A stretch of DNA of 54,356 nucleotides from Prevotella sp. (lineage in GTDB: Bacteria > Bacteroidota > Bacteroidia > Bacteroidales > Bacteroidaceae), in NCBI GenBank assembly GCA_017428805.1, contig JAFRQC010000068.1, positions 1 to 54,356 on the forward strand. The letters run 5' to 3'. Below the pieces are notes generated by a model. It was given only the letters and a program-made list of their open reading frames with translations, did not search any database and was not told the origin of the DNA. Shown piece by piece: positions 24,334 to 32,886 of this stretch. Positions within the stretch are counted from its first letter, which is position 1. Each line of letters begins with the position of its first letter. The translations under genes were made by a program, and so were the position numbers.

Positions 24334-25014
24334 ACCGCCCTCACCCAAAAGTGCCTTCAGGCGCTTTACCTCCTTACGAAGACTTTCTATCTCTTGCGCC
24401 TGCCGGGCAATGATTTCCTTTTGTGATTCTCTCTGTTCAAGCCGGGCCGCTGTCATACGCTCCTTGATACCGCCTTCTGTAGTGAATTCACGGTCTTTCT
24501 TCTCAATATATTTCGTCAGAGCGGAATCTATCTGATGGCAGAGACAGATACCCATATTCGCCAGTTCCTCGTCATTCATCTTAGGCAGCAATGCCTGATA
24601 ATCCTCGTACTTGCTGTGGTTCTTACAGAACTGATGCAGCGGTTCAAAACGAGGATTCTTACCAAACCACTCTCCAATACCCTTGCGTTTCAGATAGTCT
24701 TGAAAGTCTTCTAAGAGTTCCAGATTACTACCGCGGGAAATGCCTAAAAGCCTGATTTCAACTTCCGTAGAGGTTTGACCGTCGCTACTTCCCTCAGCGA
24801 TATTCTGTTTGACGCTCCGAGCACTCTGTACCATTTGATCCACTGTACGATCACCGTATTTGGGCAAGTATTTCTGACAGAACACCTGCGTCAGTTGGTA
24901 GAGTACATCGCTGCGTTGGTAAAAGCGCAGGTTGGTATAGACCACAGCCTTTCGCAAGACGCTGGTTGTACCATCGGGATAATGATTAACATGAGGTATC
25001 TTCTTATCAGGCAT
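24331..25014 (-). CDS. Four-helix-bundle (23S rRNA intervening-sequence-like) protein with coiled-coil tail
   Basis: The protein has 227 residues. The central part (LRFYQRSDVLYQLTQVFCQK, DQMVQSARSVKQNIAEGS, LLGISRGSNLELLEDFQDYL) is the four-helix-bundle family named after proteins encoded in rRNA intervening sequences. Here a C-terminal suffix region precedes a long coiled coil (RLEQRESQKEIIARQAQEIE, SLRKEVKRLKALLGEGG). It is cytoplasmic; the function of the family is unknown. It sits between a flippase and a peptidase with repeat arrays at both ends, and its stop codon is the last triplet of the array at 24244-24333. Confidence 0.75.
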   Translation of the reverse strand: MPDKKIPHVNHYPDGTTSVLRKAVVYTNLRFYQRSDVLYQLTQVFCQKYLPKYGDRTVDQMVQSARSVKQNIAEGSSDGQTSTEVEIRLLGISRGSNLELLEDFQDYLKRKGIGEWFGKNPRFEPLHQFCKNHSKYEDYQALLPKMNDEELANMGICLCHQIDSALTKYIEKKDREFTTEGGIKERMTAARLEQRESQKEIIARQAQEIESLRKEVKRLKALLGEGG

Positions 25015-25034
25015 ATTTCTTGATTTTTTGATTA

Positions 25035-26549
25035 TTATTCTCTGCTTTCTCCGGGATTTCCGGGATTCCCGGAGTTTCCGGGGCTTCCGGAATATCCGGG
25101 CTTCTTCCTAAATCTCCGCCCAATGACTGGCAGGCTGCTCAATGGCAAATCTTTCTTGATGATCATACCAACAAACAACACAATAAATCCTGTATTACAA
25201 ACTATCGAAAGCCACATCGACAGATGCTCACGAAGCAGCATCATCACGACGAAGGCGACAACAGCAAAAATGGTATAATATGCTATTTCTTTCAGTGGAT
25301 AGTTGAGGGGATAGTATTTCTGTCCTACGATATAGGATGTCACCATTGCCACACCGTAGCCTGCCACACCTCCCCAAGCACAGGCCATGAAGCCGTATTT
25401 CGGCACAAACAGGAAATTCACTGCCAGCAGCACCACGCAGCCGATGCCGGAGAACCACGCACCCCAGATGGTCTTATCGATGAGCTTATACCAGAATGAC
25501 AGGTTGAAATAGATACCCATCATAATCTCTGCCGCCATAACAACGGGCACAACCTTCAGCCCCACCCAATAGTCAGGATTTCTGACGATATATTTCAGGA
25601 TGTCAATATATCCCACCACCATCAGGAAAGCCAACAACGTAAAGATGATGAAGTATTTCATCGCCTGCTCGTACATTTCACGCTGTCCCTTGTCCTTGAC
25701 ACCAGAGAACACGATCGGTTCATAGGCGAAGCGGAAGGCTTGTGTGATCATTGCCATAATCATCGCAATCTTCGAACAAGCACCATAGATACCGAGCTGT
25801 TCGAGCATATCGTCATCCTTGTAGATATAGGGGAAGAGCATCTTATCAGCCGTCTGGTTCAGGATGCCCGCTATGCCGAGAACCAGTATAGGCCATGAGT
25901 AACTGAGCATCGAGCGCAGCAACTGCCTGTCGAACACCCAGCGGAAGCCGGTATATTCTGTTATCAAGCACAGGGCGAGCATCACCGTACAAACCAGGTT
26001 GATATAGAAGGCGTAGCCCACATCCTTTCCATCCATCCAAGCAAAGTAGATGACATTCAGAAGGATACTCACCACGATGTTCAGCAGTTTCAGAGCCGCA
26101 AACTTAATCGCTTTCTTCTCCTGTCGCAGATGGGCGAAGGGGATACACAGGAAGGCATCGATGGCCACTGTCAGCGCCATCACCCAGACATACTCGGGAT
26201 GATCACCATAGCCCATCACTTGACTGATAGGAGTAATAAAGATGAGCACCAGTGCTGCAAAGAGGGCTGATATGGAACCTACGCTGATGAGTGTCGTGGA
26301 ATAGACTACCTCCGAGTCCGTATGTGACTTATTGGTAAATCGGAAGTAAGTGGTCTCCATGCCGAAGGTCAGGATCACCAGTATCAAGGCCACATAAGCA
26401 TACATATTTGTGATGACACCATAGCCACCAGACGCTGCTGAGAGCTGGGCAGTGTACAACGGCACGAGCAGATAATTCAGAAATCTGCCTACGATACTGC
26501 TCAGGCCATAGATGGCCGTATCCTTTGCGATAGTCTTTAATTTACCCAT
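25035..26549 (-). CDS. Polysaccharide flippase (MATE/MVF-like, Wzx-type)
   Basis: The protein has 504 residues with about 14 hydrophobic segments. It starts IAKDTAIYGLSSIVGRFLNYLLVPLY, the usual entry of polysaccharide-export flippases, and has FGMETTYFRF and AYEPIVFSG as in the family. It probably moves lipid-linked sugar units across the inner membrane. No glycosyltransferases are adjacent, so the pathway is unclear. The C-terminus KKPGYSGSPGNSGNPGNPG is encoded by the 9-bp TCCGG repeat and is not part of the fold. The second array stands just upstream of its ATG. Confidence 0.87.
   Translation of the reverse strand: MGKLKTIAKDTAIYGLSSIVGRFLNYLLVPLYTAQLSAASGGYGVITNMYAYVALILVILTFGMETTYFRFTNKSHTDSEVVYSTTLISVGSISALFAALVLIFITPISQVMGYGDHPEYVWVMALTVAIDAFLCIPFAHLRQEKKAIKFAALKLLNIVVSILLNVIYFAWMDGKDVGYAFYINLVCTVMLALCLITEYTGFRWVFDRQLLRSMLSYSWPILVLGIAGILNQTADKMLFPYIYKDDDMLEQLGIYGACSKIAMIMAMITQAFRFAYEPIVFSGVKDKGQREMYEQAMKYFIIFTLLAFLMVVGYIDILKYIVRNPDYWVGLKVVPVVMAAEIMMGIYFNLSFWYKLIDKTIWGAWFSGIGCVVLLAVNFLFVPKYGFMACAWGGVAGYGVAMVTSYIVGQKYYPLNYPLKEIAYYTIFAVVAFVVMMLLREHLSMWLSIVCNTGFIVLFVGMIIKKDLPLSSLPVIGRRFRKKPGYSGSPGNSGNPGNPGESRE
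25050..25103. repeat. 9-bp TCCGG tandem array at the flippase 3' end
   Basis: Six 9-mers in register (TCCGGGATT, TCCGGGATT, CCCGGAGTT, TCCGGGGCT, TCCGGAATA, TCCGGGCTT) encode the SG/PG-rich last residues of the flippase on the minus strand. Confidence 0.9.
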
Positions 26550-26563
26550 AATTTTATATTTAT

Positions 26564-26608
26564 TCCGGATTTTCCGGGATTTCCGGGGGCTCCCAGATTT
26601 CCGGGATT
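26564..26608. repeat. 9-bp TCCGG tandem array between permease and flippase genes
   Basis: Five 9-mers in register begin at the stop codon of the permease gene (26607-26609) and end 14 bp before the flippase ATG. Confidence 0.88.
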
Positions 26609-27839
26609 ACCCGAAGAACATATACGCAATAGCTATTGCCGCGATGATGCCGGCGAGGTCCGCCAAGAGACCGCAGGCAACGGCATGACGGGTCTTTCGG
26701 ATGCCCACGCTGCCGAAGTAGACGGCGAGGATATAGAACGTCGTATCCGTCGAGCCCTGGAAGATACAACTCAGACGGCCGATAAACGAGTCTGCTCCAT
26801 AGGTAGTCATCGCATCGACCATCATACCCCGGGCACCACTGCCACTCAGCGGTTTCATCAGCGCCGTCGGTAAGGCTCCTACGAAATCACTATTACCGCC
26901 ACAGGCCTCCACTGTCCAGCCAATACCGTTGATAAGCATATCCATCGCCCCCGAAGCCCTGAACACACCGATGGCTACGAGTATCGCCACTAAATAGGGG
27001 ATGATACGGACGGCCGTCGTAAAGCCCTCCTTCGCTCCCTCGATGAAGGCGTCGTAAACATTCACCTTCTTCCGCATGCCAGCCAGGATAAAGGCGATGA
27101 TAATCAGCATCAGCAGGATGTTCGCCGTCGAGGTGCTTACCTTGTTCATCAGCACCGAGTCAAGTTGTCCGAAGCCCCAAATGACGCCAGCCACTACCAC
27201 TGCGGCACCACCCAACGTCAGCAGGATGGTACGGTTCAGAAGGTTGATCTTCTGATAGAGGCTGGTGATGATGATGCCCGCCAAGGTCGAGAAGAACGTC
27301 GCCAGCAGGATGGGAATAAACACATCCGTCGGCTGGGCGGCACCCATCTGGGCCCTATATACTAATATAGAAATAGGTATAAGCGTCAGACCGCTGGTGT
27401 TCAACACAAGGAACATGATCATCGGGTTTGAGGCTGTATCCTTCTTGGGGTTAATCTCCTGCAGCTGCTCCATCGCCTTAAGGCCTAAGGGTGTGGCTGC
27501 ATTGTCGAGCCCCAGCATGTTCGCGGCGATATTCATAAAGATGCTGCCTGTCACGGGGTGACCCGCCGGAATATCCGGGAATATCCGGACGAATACCGGT
27601 TTCAGCATCCGGGCCAGCACATTCACCACCCCACCCTTTTCGCCAATCTTCATGATGCCCAGCCAGAGCGACAACACACCTGTCAGACCCAACGAGATCT
27701 CAAACGCGGTTTTCGACGAAGAGAACGTCGAATCCATCATGGCCGGGAACACATCATAGTCTCCCAGGAACACCAACTTCACCACCGCAATGACGAATGC
27801 GACAATGAAAAACGCTATCCAAATATAATTCAATACCAT
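26607..27839 (-). CDS. SpmA-SpmB-type fused membrane protein with nucleoside-recognition (Gate) domains
   Basis: ATG at 27839 gives MVLNYIWIAFFIVAFVIAVV, placed directly after the -7 box; the longer frame from 27890 is rejected. The protein has 410 residues and about ten transmembrane segments in two halves. The first half has GIMKIGEKGGVVNVLARMLK, FPDIPAGHP and NMLGLDNAATPLGLKAM. The second has GAKEGFTTAVRIIPYLVAIL and LPTALMKPLSGSGARG, with CIFQGSTDTTFY. This is a fusion of the two spore-maturation-type proteins seen in non-sporing Bacteroidota. It is probably a transporter; the substrate is not established. Confidence 0.87.
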   Translation of the reverse strand: MVLNYIWIAFFIVAFVIAVVKLVFLGDYDVFPAMMDSTFSSSKTAFEISLGLTGVLSLWLGIMKIGEKGGVVNVLARMLKPVFVRIFPDIPAGHPVTGSIFMNIAANMLGLDNAATPLGLKAMEQLQEINPKKDTASNPMIMFLVLNTSGLTLIPISILVYRAQMGAAQPTDVFIPILLATFFSTLAGIIITSLYQKINLLNRTILLTLGGAAVVVAGVIWGFGQLDSVLMNKVSTSTANILLMLIIIAFILAGMRKKVNVYDAFIEGAKEGFTTAVRIIPYLVAILVAIGVFRASGAMDMLINGIGWTVEACGGNSDFVGALPTALMKPLSGSGARGMMVDAMTTYGADSFIGRLSCIFQGSTDTTFYILAVYFGSVGIRKTRHAVACGLLADLAGIIAAIAIAYMFFG

Positions 27840-27847
27840 ACTGAGTG

Positions 27848-27855
27848 CAAAGTTA
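27848..27855 (-). promoter_or_regulatory. -7 element heading the permease-flippase-bundle-S46 gene train
   Basis: The minus strand reads TAACTTTG, 8 bp before ATG 27839. No other match is seen before the next three genes, which suggests one transcript. Confidence 0.55.
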
Positions 27856-27887
27856 CAACAATCTTTGCACACCACCAAATATAAATG

Positions 27888-27919
27888 CAAAAAAGGGCAC
27901 CTGCCTCAACAGATGCCCC
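27888..27919 (-). terminator. Terminator of the first LruC lipoprotein gene
   Basis: On the minus strand GGGCATCTG (27918-27910) pairs with CAGGTGCCC (27903-27895) with one G-T pair, then six T residues follow. Confidence 0.8.
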
Positions 27920-27964
27920 TTCCGGATTAGTATTTAAGTACTTTGATGAAAAGAAATTCCTCTT

Positions 27965-30727
27965 TTATTTACCTCTAAGCTGATACCATGCAGGATTTTC
28001 AGGATCCAGCCAGTCATCGCCGAGATTACCAATCACATACTGTTGGAACAATTTCGTATAATCCTTCTTACGGAACTTCCTGTCGATATCCTCACGCTCG
28101 GAACACCACTCAAAGTCACTGCCAACGCAGACTTTGCTGGCCACCTTACCTTGATCAGCCTTCAGTTCAATGTTAGAACCACGCTTCGTTACCCAAATGG
28201 GAATGCTCTTGGCTTCTGCTTTGGAACTGTAGGTACGACCCATGGAAATCCTGCCAAGTTCCTTTTGATAGTCAATAGCAACGCTGGTCGAAGAAGTCGA
28301 ACCCCAACCCGTATTACTCATCTTCGAGGCTGAACCAGAACCAGTAAGGCTGATTCCACAAAGAGCATGAACCTCATGACCTGCGTCTTGACTACCAATA
28401 TAGAGCGGCAGTTCACCACCAATAGCACGGATGACGAGGACACCATTCTGGAAGACGTCGAACACAACATCGTTGAAGTCGAAGTCACTGTTCTCACCCA
28501 CCGTCAAGTCCTCTGCAATGATACGGCAGACGAAAGTACCGGGATCTTCTGGTTCGTCAGGATCGTCTGGATCTTCAGGAATCACAATCGGGTCTTGTGG
28601 TTTTTCCGTCTTCGTACCAGTAACAGCAAATACCAAGTCGTTGAAGTCGAAGTCAACCCAGTCTTCGAAACCTATGAAGGTAATATCCTCGTCGCCGATC
28701 TTACTCTGGAAGACGGCCGCATGGGAAGTATGTGGATCCGTCACGCCATAGCCACCAACACCATAGCCAAAGGTGGTGGAGTGGATTTCGGCATTCATAT
28801 CACTGTCGCAATAATAGTCAGGCTTCGTAGAGATTGTCTTTTTCTCGATATTTGAAATGGACGATGTTCCCTCTGTGGCAGCAGTACCTGTCAGGAATTC
28901 ACAGCCATAGAATCCCAGTTTTGACCCTTCTGCATAGACTGCATACACATGATTGGCCTCGACAGGGAAGTCATAAGTTCCATTATATTTCGAAGACACC
29001 GTGATTCCGTCATAGCCCGAAAGAGAGGTTCCGCTTGTATTGTTCCAACCGTCTAGCCCCAAATCCTTAACATAGAAGCGCTTGTCTGCGTTTAAAGATA
29101 CTGCAACTCTCATCACACCAGGATTCCAAGCCAGGAAATAATATGTTGTAGCCATACCAGACAGCCCTCCGTCCTTACCTGTTCCTGAAGTATAAGCAGA
29201 ATATCCACTCACACTTCCGTTGGATTTTGCCTTACTAAAGTACGCTGGTGTTTTTCCTAATTTCACGGTGACTGAACCCAACTTAATACTGAAGCCACAG
29301 TCAAAGGGACTGAGAGCACTCGTAAAGACGCCGTCTCTCTGTTTGTTGCCATTCGATTCAACAAATTCAAAGCCATAGAAGCCCAGTTTGGAGCCTTCAG
29401 CATAGACAGCATACCAATTCCACGCTTTGACAGGAAAACTGTATACGCCAGTATAGTCTGCCGACTCCGTCTTTCCATCATATCCAGAAAGTGAGGTTCC
29501 CGAGGATACATAATCAGGATTAATGTTGCTGCCCAGTTCCTTGATATACAGTTTCTTTCCAGAATTCAACTTAACACCAACATTGATAGTACCATCAGCC
29601 TCTGGACAGAAATAGTAACATGTATTACCACCATCCAAACTTCCGTTCACACCATTTCCTTCCATATACCAATTGAAGGAATTGCCTTCATAAGTAAATG
29701 AAGATCCCTGCTTTGCTGCAGTAAATTGTGGGACGCCAAGTGTATTACCAAACTTAATCTGAACCTTACCATTAATATACTGATCAGAGCCGCACTGATA
29801 ATATCCATCTTCAGAAACCGCAAACTTACCCTCCGAAGTAAGGGATGCCTCTGTGCCGCCTGTCGTTGTTGTGACACCACCACTCTGATAAATCTCATTC
29901 GATGCTCCGCCCCATGTGTTGCTGATGACAAAGTTGATCACATAATTTTCGGGGAAATCATAAGAGCAGTTACCATTAGCATCAACATACACCAGACTAT
30001 AAGTATTATTATAGAGGTGAGTGTCACCTCCCTGTTTGGGATTGCTCATCTCGCCAAGCGAATACTTGGGCATCGTCTTAATCTGCTCAGCCGTAGGTTT
30101 CTGACCCACAGGATAATAGTAGTAACTCAGTCTGTCGCCAGAGTTAGAATAATGGTAGATAGGCGTCAAGGTGACAGGGCCACCAGTCGTAACAATCGAG
30201 TAGCCCGTCGACTGTGCCTTTGCAAGATTATTCACATTCTCAGGAATCAAGCCCGGCTGTTCACCTGTTCCTACAATCACTTGCCTGGCAGCGGCGACAA
30301 ATTCGTCAGAAAGTTCAGATGTGACAACTGTTCCGTGAACATCATAATACCTGTCACTCCAACCAGAATTGTGCCAAGCGGCATAAGAGTTCATGAAGTC
30401 GAATGATGACTGAGGGGTGCCAGATTCTATGGCAGCATCCACACCCTCCCAGGCAAGAGCCATCTGGGCGTTATATGTATAGTCACCAACTGATACATAA
30501 GGCAGAGCCACGACAGCACGTGTGCCGCTTGCTGCCGGGCCGAAGCCCCACGTCTGCGTTGCGGCGGGCTGGCCGAAACGCGTCACGAAAGCGTTCTCAT
30601 AATTCTGCACGATATTAAACTCAGCAGAGTTGTTCCCTCCGTTGACATCAGCATCTACGCTGTTGCAGCCTGTGAACAACCCACCAAGGGCTACGGCTGC
30701 CATTACGGTCATCAAATACTTCTTCAT
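27965..30727 (-). CDS. LruC/DUF4842-type lipoprotein, large, with duplicated internal domain
   Basis: The protein has 920 residues. MKKYLMTVMAAVALGGLFTGC has a lipobox with Cys21. The N-terminal motif ATQTWGFG (Trp60) is shared with the neighbouring paralogues. Two related beta domains (about 390-450 and 560-620) each contain SGTSLSGYDG and end YAVYAEGSKLGFYGFEF or the like. The C-terminal part has DWVDFDFNDLVFAV (about 690-703), a Pro-Asp-rich linker EDPDDPDEPEDPG and ENSDFDFNDVVFDV (about 745-758). This is the acidic D.DFND motif of LruC/DUF4842 domains, probably calcium-binding. It is likely a large surface lipoprotein. A terminator lies just after the stop. Confidence 0.82.
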   Translation of the reverse strand: MKKYLMTVMAAVALGGLFTGCNSVDADVNGGNNSAEFNIVQNYENAFVTRFGQPAATQTWGFGPAASGTRAVVALPYVSVGDYTYNAQMALAWEGVDAAIESGTPQSSFDFMNSYAAWHNSGWSDRYYDVHGTVVTSELSDEFVAAARQVIVGTGEQPGLIPENVNNLAKAQSTGYSIVTTGGPVTLTPIYHYSNSGDRLSYYYYPVGQKPTAEQIKTMPKYSLGEMSNPKQGGDTHLYNNTYSLVYVDANGNCSYDFPENYVINFVISNTWGGASNEIYQSGGVTTTTGGTEASLTSEGKFAVSEDGYYQCGSDQYINGKVQIKFGNTLGVPQFTAAKQGSSFTYEGNSFNWYMEGNGVNGSLDGGNTCYYFCPEADGTINVGVKLNSGKKLYIKELGSNINPDYVSSGTSLSGYDGKTESADYTGVYSFPVKAWNWYAVYAEGSKLGFYGFEFVESNGNKQRDGVFTSALSPFDCGFSIKLGSVTVKLGKTPAYFSKAKSNGSVSGYSAYTSGTGKDGGLSGMATTYYFLAWNPGVMRVAVSLNADKRFYVKDLGLDGWNNTSGTSLSGYDGITVSSKYNGTYDFPVEANHVYAVYAEGSKLGFYGCEFLTGTAATEGTSSISNIEKKTISTKPDYYCDSDMNAEIHSTTFGYGVGGYGVTDPHTSHAAVFQSKIGDEDITFIGFEDWVDFDFNDLVFAVTGTKTEKPQDPIVIPEDPDDPDEPEDPGTFVCRIIAEDLTVGENSDFDFNDVVFDVFQNGVLVIRAIGGELPLYIGSQDAGHEVHALCGISLTGSGSASKMSNTGWGSTSSTSVAIDYQKELGRISMGRTYSSKAEAKSIPIWVTKRGSNIELKADQGKVASKVCVGSDFEWCSEREDIDRKFRKKDYTKLFQQYVIGNLGDDWLDPENPAWYQLRGK

Positions 30728-30774
30728 ATTAATCCTTCAATAAGCTTATTCTGTAATACATTGCAATATTTGTG

Positions 30775-30782
30775 CAAAAATA
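30775..30782 (-). promoter_or_regulatory. -7 element of the 920-residue LruC gene
   Basis: The minus strand reads TATTTTTG, 48 bp before ATG 30727. Confidence 0.45.
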
Positions 30783-30856
30783 CAAATAATTTCTATACCA
30801 ACCAACAAAAGTCCCAAATATTTAACAGAGTTTCACAGACAACCCACATTATTTAA

Positions 30857-30886
30857 TAAAGAGGCGCCTGCTCACGCAGACGCCTC
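30857..30886 (-). terminator. Terminator of the second LruC gene
   Basis: GAGGCGTCTG (minus strand, 30886-30877) pairs with CAGGCGCCTC (30870-30861), followed by TTTATTAAAT. Confidence 0.75.
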
Positions 30887-30928
30887 CTCCAAAGATAATT
30901 TAGTTTTCTTAAGTATTTGATGTGTATA

Positions 30929-32311
30929 TTAATCCCACCACTCACTAATTACGGTCTGGCCTTCCTGAGCCCACTTAACGAAGCTGGGATATCTTTCCTT
31001 AATGCTCTGACGCTCATCAGCCCAGTCAAAATTCATATTAGAAACGGCGATCTTAGATGCAGGCTCACCTCTTTGAGCTGAAAGCCGGAACTCTATATCG
31101 TTCTTGATGACGATGATAGGAATATCTTTTGCATTAACCTGAGAGTTAGAATACTTGAACTCGACAGGATCCTTCGCTTTATGAGCATTATGTCCTGTAT
31201 TAACCATTGTAGTTTGAGACACTTTAAACATGTTGTGAACCTCATACTCGTCAGCCTTAGTGCCAATATACAGAGGCAGTGTACCACCAGCAGCCATCAG
31301 ACGAATCCATGTACCTTGTTCTTCTGCAGTTCCACTTGTCACATGAGCTACATCGAATACAACGTCATTGAAGTCAAAGTCTGCACCTTTATCAGCTTCT
31401 GTTACAGCCACACCGCTGGCACTATTTGCGAAAGTCAGGTCCTCACCCAAAACGCGGATCGTGTACTCACGTGTCGGAGGAGTCGGAGTGGTTTCACCTG
31501 GAACAATCTTCAACACCCAGTCATCACAATAGTCTAAACGCTGAGTTCCATATTCCTCCCATTTTGCAGGCGAACCATCAGCATTTCTAGTCTCAATCTT
31601 CTTACCATAAAATGAAAGACCAACATACCATCCAAGTCCAACACCAGGAACATCAATTTGTGCACACTTAAAATACCAATAATAACCATCTCCATCAGGA
31701 GAGTCAACATCCTGTCCCCAAGGTGTGTGATAACCAAAATATAATGCAGAACCATCCTTAATATATCTAACAGCGGTTGAACCTGTAGTGTTAGCGTTGA
31801 AATCAAGAATATGTTCAGTTCCATTCTGATGAGGGGTAGAGCCTATGTGCAACTTATCCATTGTGCCTACGATAGTTGTCTTTTCTTCAGTTCGACCATC
31901 TTCCCAATGAAAATAGCCTTGCTTTTCGAAACCATTATTTCCCACATTCTGAACAAAGAAATTAGTGAATGGGAGACCTTGCTCTGAACGTCCTTTATTT
32001 TCTTCTTTAGCAAACCACTCCATGACATATGCCTTTTCAGCATCAGTTATAGCCGCAGGAGCTTTCTCTGTGGGGAATTCTGTCATATCGGGCTTAATAA
32101 CAGAACGTGTCGATCCGAAGCCCCAGTCCTGATCGGGAGCGATCGTACCACCAACATACGCAAGGAAACGCGCATTGTAGGTCTCAGTGACCTTCTCTTT
32201 GCTCATCTGATCAATTGCGCCCTGATCGTAGAGCTCATCACTCTTTGAGCAACTTGTGAATGCAGCGCAGATAGCGAGGGCTGCAACACCTGTCATCAAA
32301 TACTTCTTCAT
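30929..32311 (-). CDS. LruC/DUF4842-type lipoprotein, small paralogue
   Basis: The protein has 460 residues. MKKYLMTGVAALAICAAFTSC has a lipobox with Cys21. Then the shared motif DQDWGFGSTRS (Trp63) and a beta-rich middle follow. The C-terminal LruC domain begins IRVLGEDLTF and holds ADFDFNDVVFDV (about 311-321), then GGTLPLYIGTKADEYEVHNM and IPIIVIKNDIEFRLSAQRGE. The last segment matches the 920-residue paralogue position by position (LPLYIG, EVH, IPI). It is likely anchored in the outer membrane. It has its own promoter and terminator, so it is a single-gene unit despite the neighbour. Confidence 0.83.
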   Translation of the reverse strand: MKKYLMTGVAALAICAAFTSCSKSDELYDQGAIDQMSKEKVTETYNARFLAYVGGTIAPDQDWGFGSTRSVIKPDMTEFPTEKAPAAITDAEKAYVMEWFAKEENKGRSEQGLPFTNFFVQNVGNNGFEKQGYFHWEDGRTEEKTTIVGTMDKLHIGSTPHQNGTEHILDFNANTTGSTAVRYIKDGSALYFGYHTPWGQDVDSPDGDGYYWYFKCAQIDVPGVGLGWYVGLSFYGKKIETRNADGSPAKWEEYGTQRLDYCDDWVLKIVPGETTPTPPTREYTIRVLGEDLTFANSASGVAVTEADKGADFDFNDVVFDVAHVTSGTAEEQGTWIRLMAAGGTLPLYIGTKADEYEVHNMFKVSQTTMVNTGHNAHKAKDPVEFKYSNSQVNAKDIPIIVIKNDIEFRLSAQRGEPASKIAVSNMNFDWADERQSIKERYPSFVKWAQEGQTVISEWWD

Positions 32312-32387
32312 AATTCTAAAAATTTTAATGTTATTAATAATTTGGTTTTAAAGATATAACTCTCGACACGATTTTGAAATGTGGTTG

Positions 32388-32395
32388 CAAAGTTA
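32388..32395 (-). promoter_or_regulatory. -7 element of the 460-residue LruC gene
   Basis: The minus strand reads TAACTTTG, 76 bp before ATG 32311. Confidence 0.5.
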
Positions 32396-32512
32396 CATCA
32401 TTTATTTATATCATACAAGCATTTGCCTGTTAAAAAATCATAACGATAGCGTAATCATTCGAAACTTGTTACATTTCGTATAGGAAAAAGATACATTTAA
32501 TAAAACATGTAG

Positions 32513-32722
32513 AGAAAGATTGAGCAGTTCTGGGATGCGGTTTACGTGGAGAGAGCCCTCATAGAGGGAGGCTACAACAAAGGCCGGGCTGAAGAACGCA
32601 TTGCCAATGCCAAGGCTCTGTTAGACAATGGCGTTCCGCTTGAAGTGATTGTCAAGAGCCTCCACCTTACAGACGATGAGGCCGCCACGCTTTCGCATAA
32701 CAGTGTGCCTGTCACCCTGTGA
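32513..32722 (+). pseudogene. 3' remnant of an Rpn/PD-(D/E)XK nuclease-transposase gene
   Basis: After an in-frame TAG (32510) about 69 codons stay open to TGA at 32722 without a convincing start. The product reads IEQFWDAVYVERALIEGGYN, KGRAEERIANAKALLDNGV, PLEVIVKSLHLTDDEAATL. That is the C-terminal region of Rpn-family recombination-promoting nucleases, where a coiled EG/KGRAEE stretch precedes a helix of type G.PLE.I....L. The nuclease domain is gone. It stands just upstream of the Abi_2 promoter and marks past turnover of this region. No other part of the gene is seen in the preceding 200 bp. Confidence 0.6.
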
Positions 32723-32798
32723 CCTGCAAAAAAGTGAACTGAAAAAACTTTTTTGAAAATTTTTCCTGATAAAATTTGGAAGAAAAGAAAAAAAGTCG

Positions 32799-32806
32799 TA
32801 ACTTTG
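32799..32806 (+). promoter_or_regulatory. Promoter of the Abi_2 gene
   Basis: TAACTTTG (-7) with TTTG (-33) at 32775-32778, 20 bp apart, is one of the best matches to the Bacteroidota consensus in the window. It leaves an 80-nt leader before ATG 32887. Confidence 0.65.
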
Positions 32807-32886
32807 CACCGTTGATTCCGCCACACCTATCTTCTGAAAAGGATGAAGTGCAACAGGGCGGAACTTTTTTTAATTTTAAATCTATT

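Noticed and set aside
24207..24344. N-terminal extension of the S46 peptidase (PENPDIPENPDI text) as real protein
   Set aside because: It would put the signal peptide 46 residues inside and is wholly made of the intergenic repeat; ATG 24206 gives a normal secreted S46 protein.
27570..27600. CCGGAATATCCGGGAATATCCGG inside the permease gene looks like another TCCGG minisatellite
   Set aside because: It encodes FPDIPAGHP, a motif I remember as conserved in the SpmA/SpmB-like family, and the spacing is 9 then 10 bp. The match is probably chance.
28545..28581. 9-bp-like TCTGGTTCG/TCAGGATCG repeat in the 920-residue LruC gene
   Set aside because: It encodes an acidic Pro-Asp linker of a kind common in surface proteins and lacks the CCGG core, so I did not add it to the TCCGG family.
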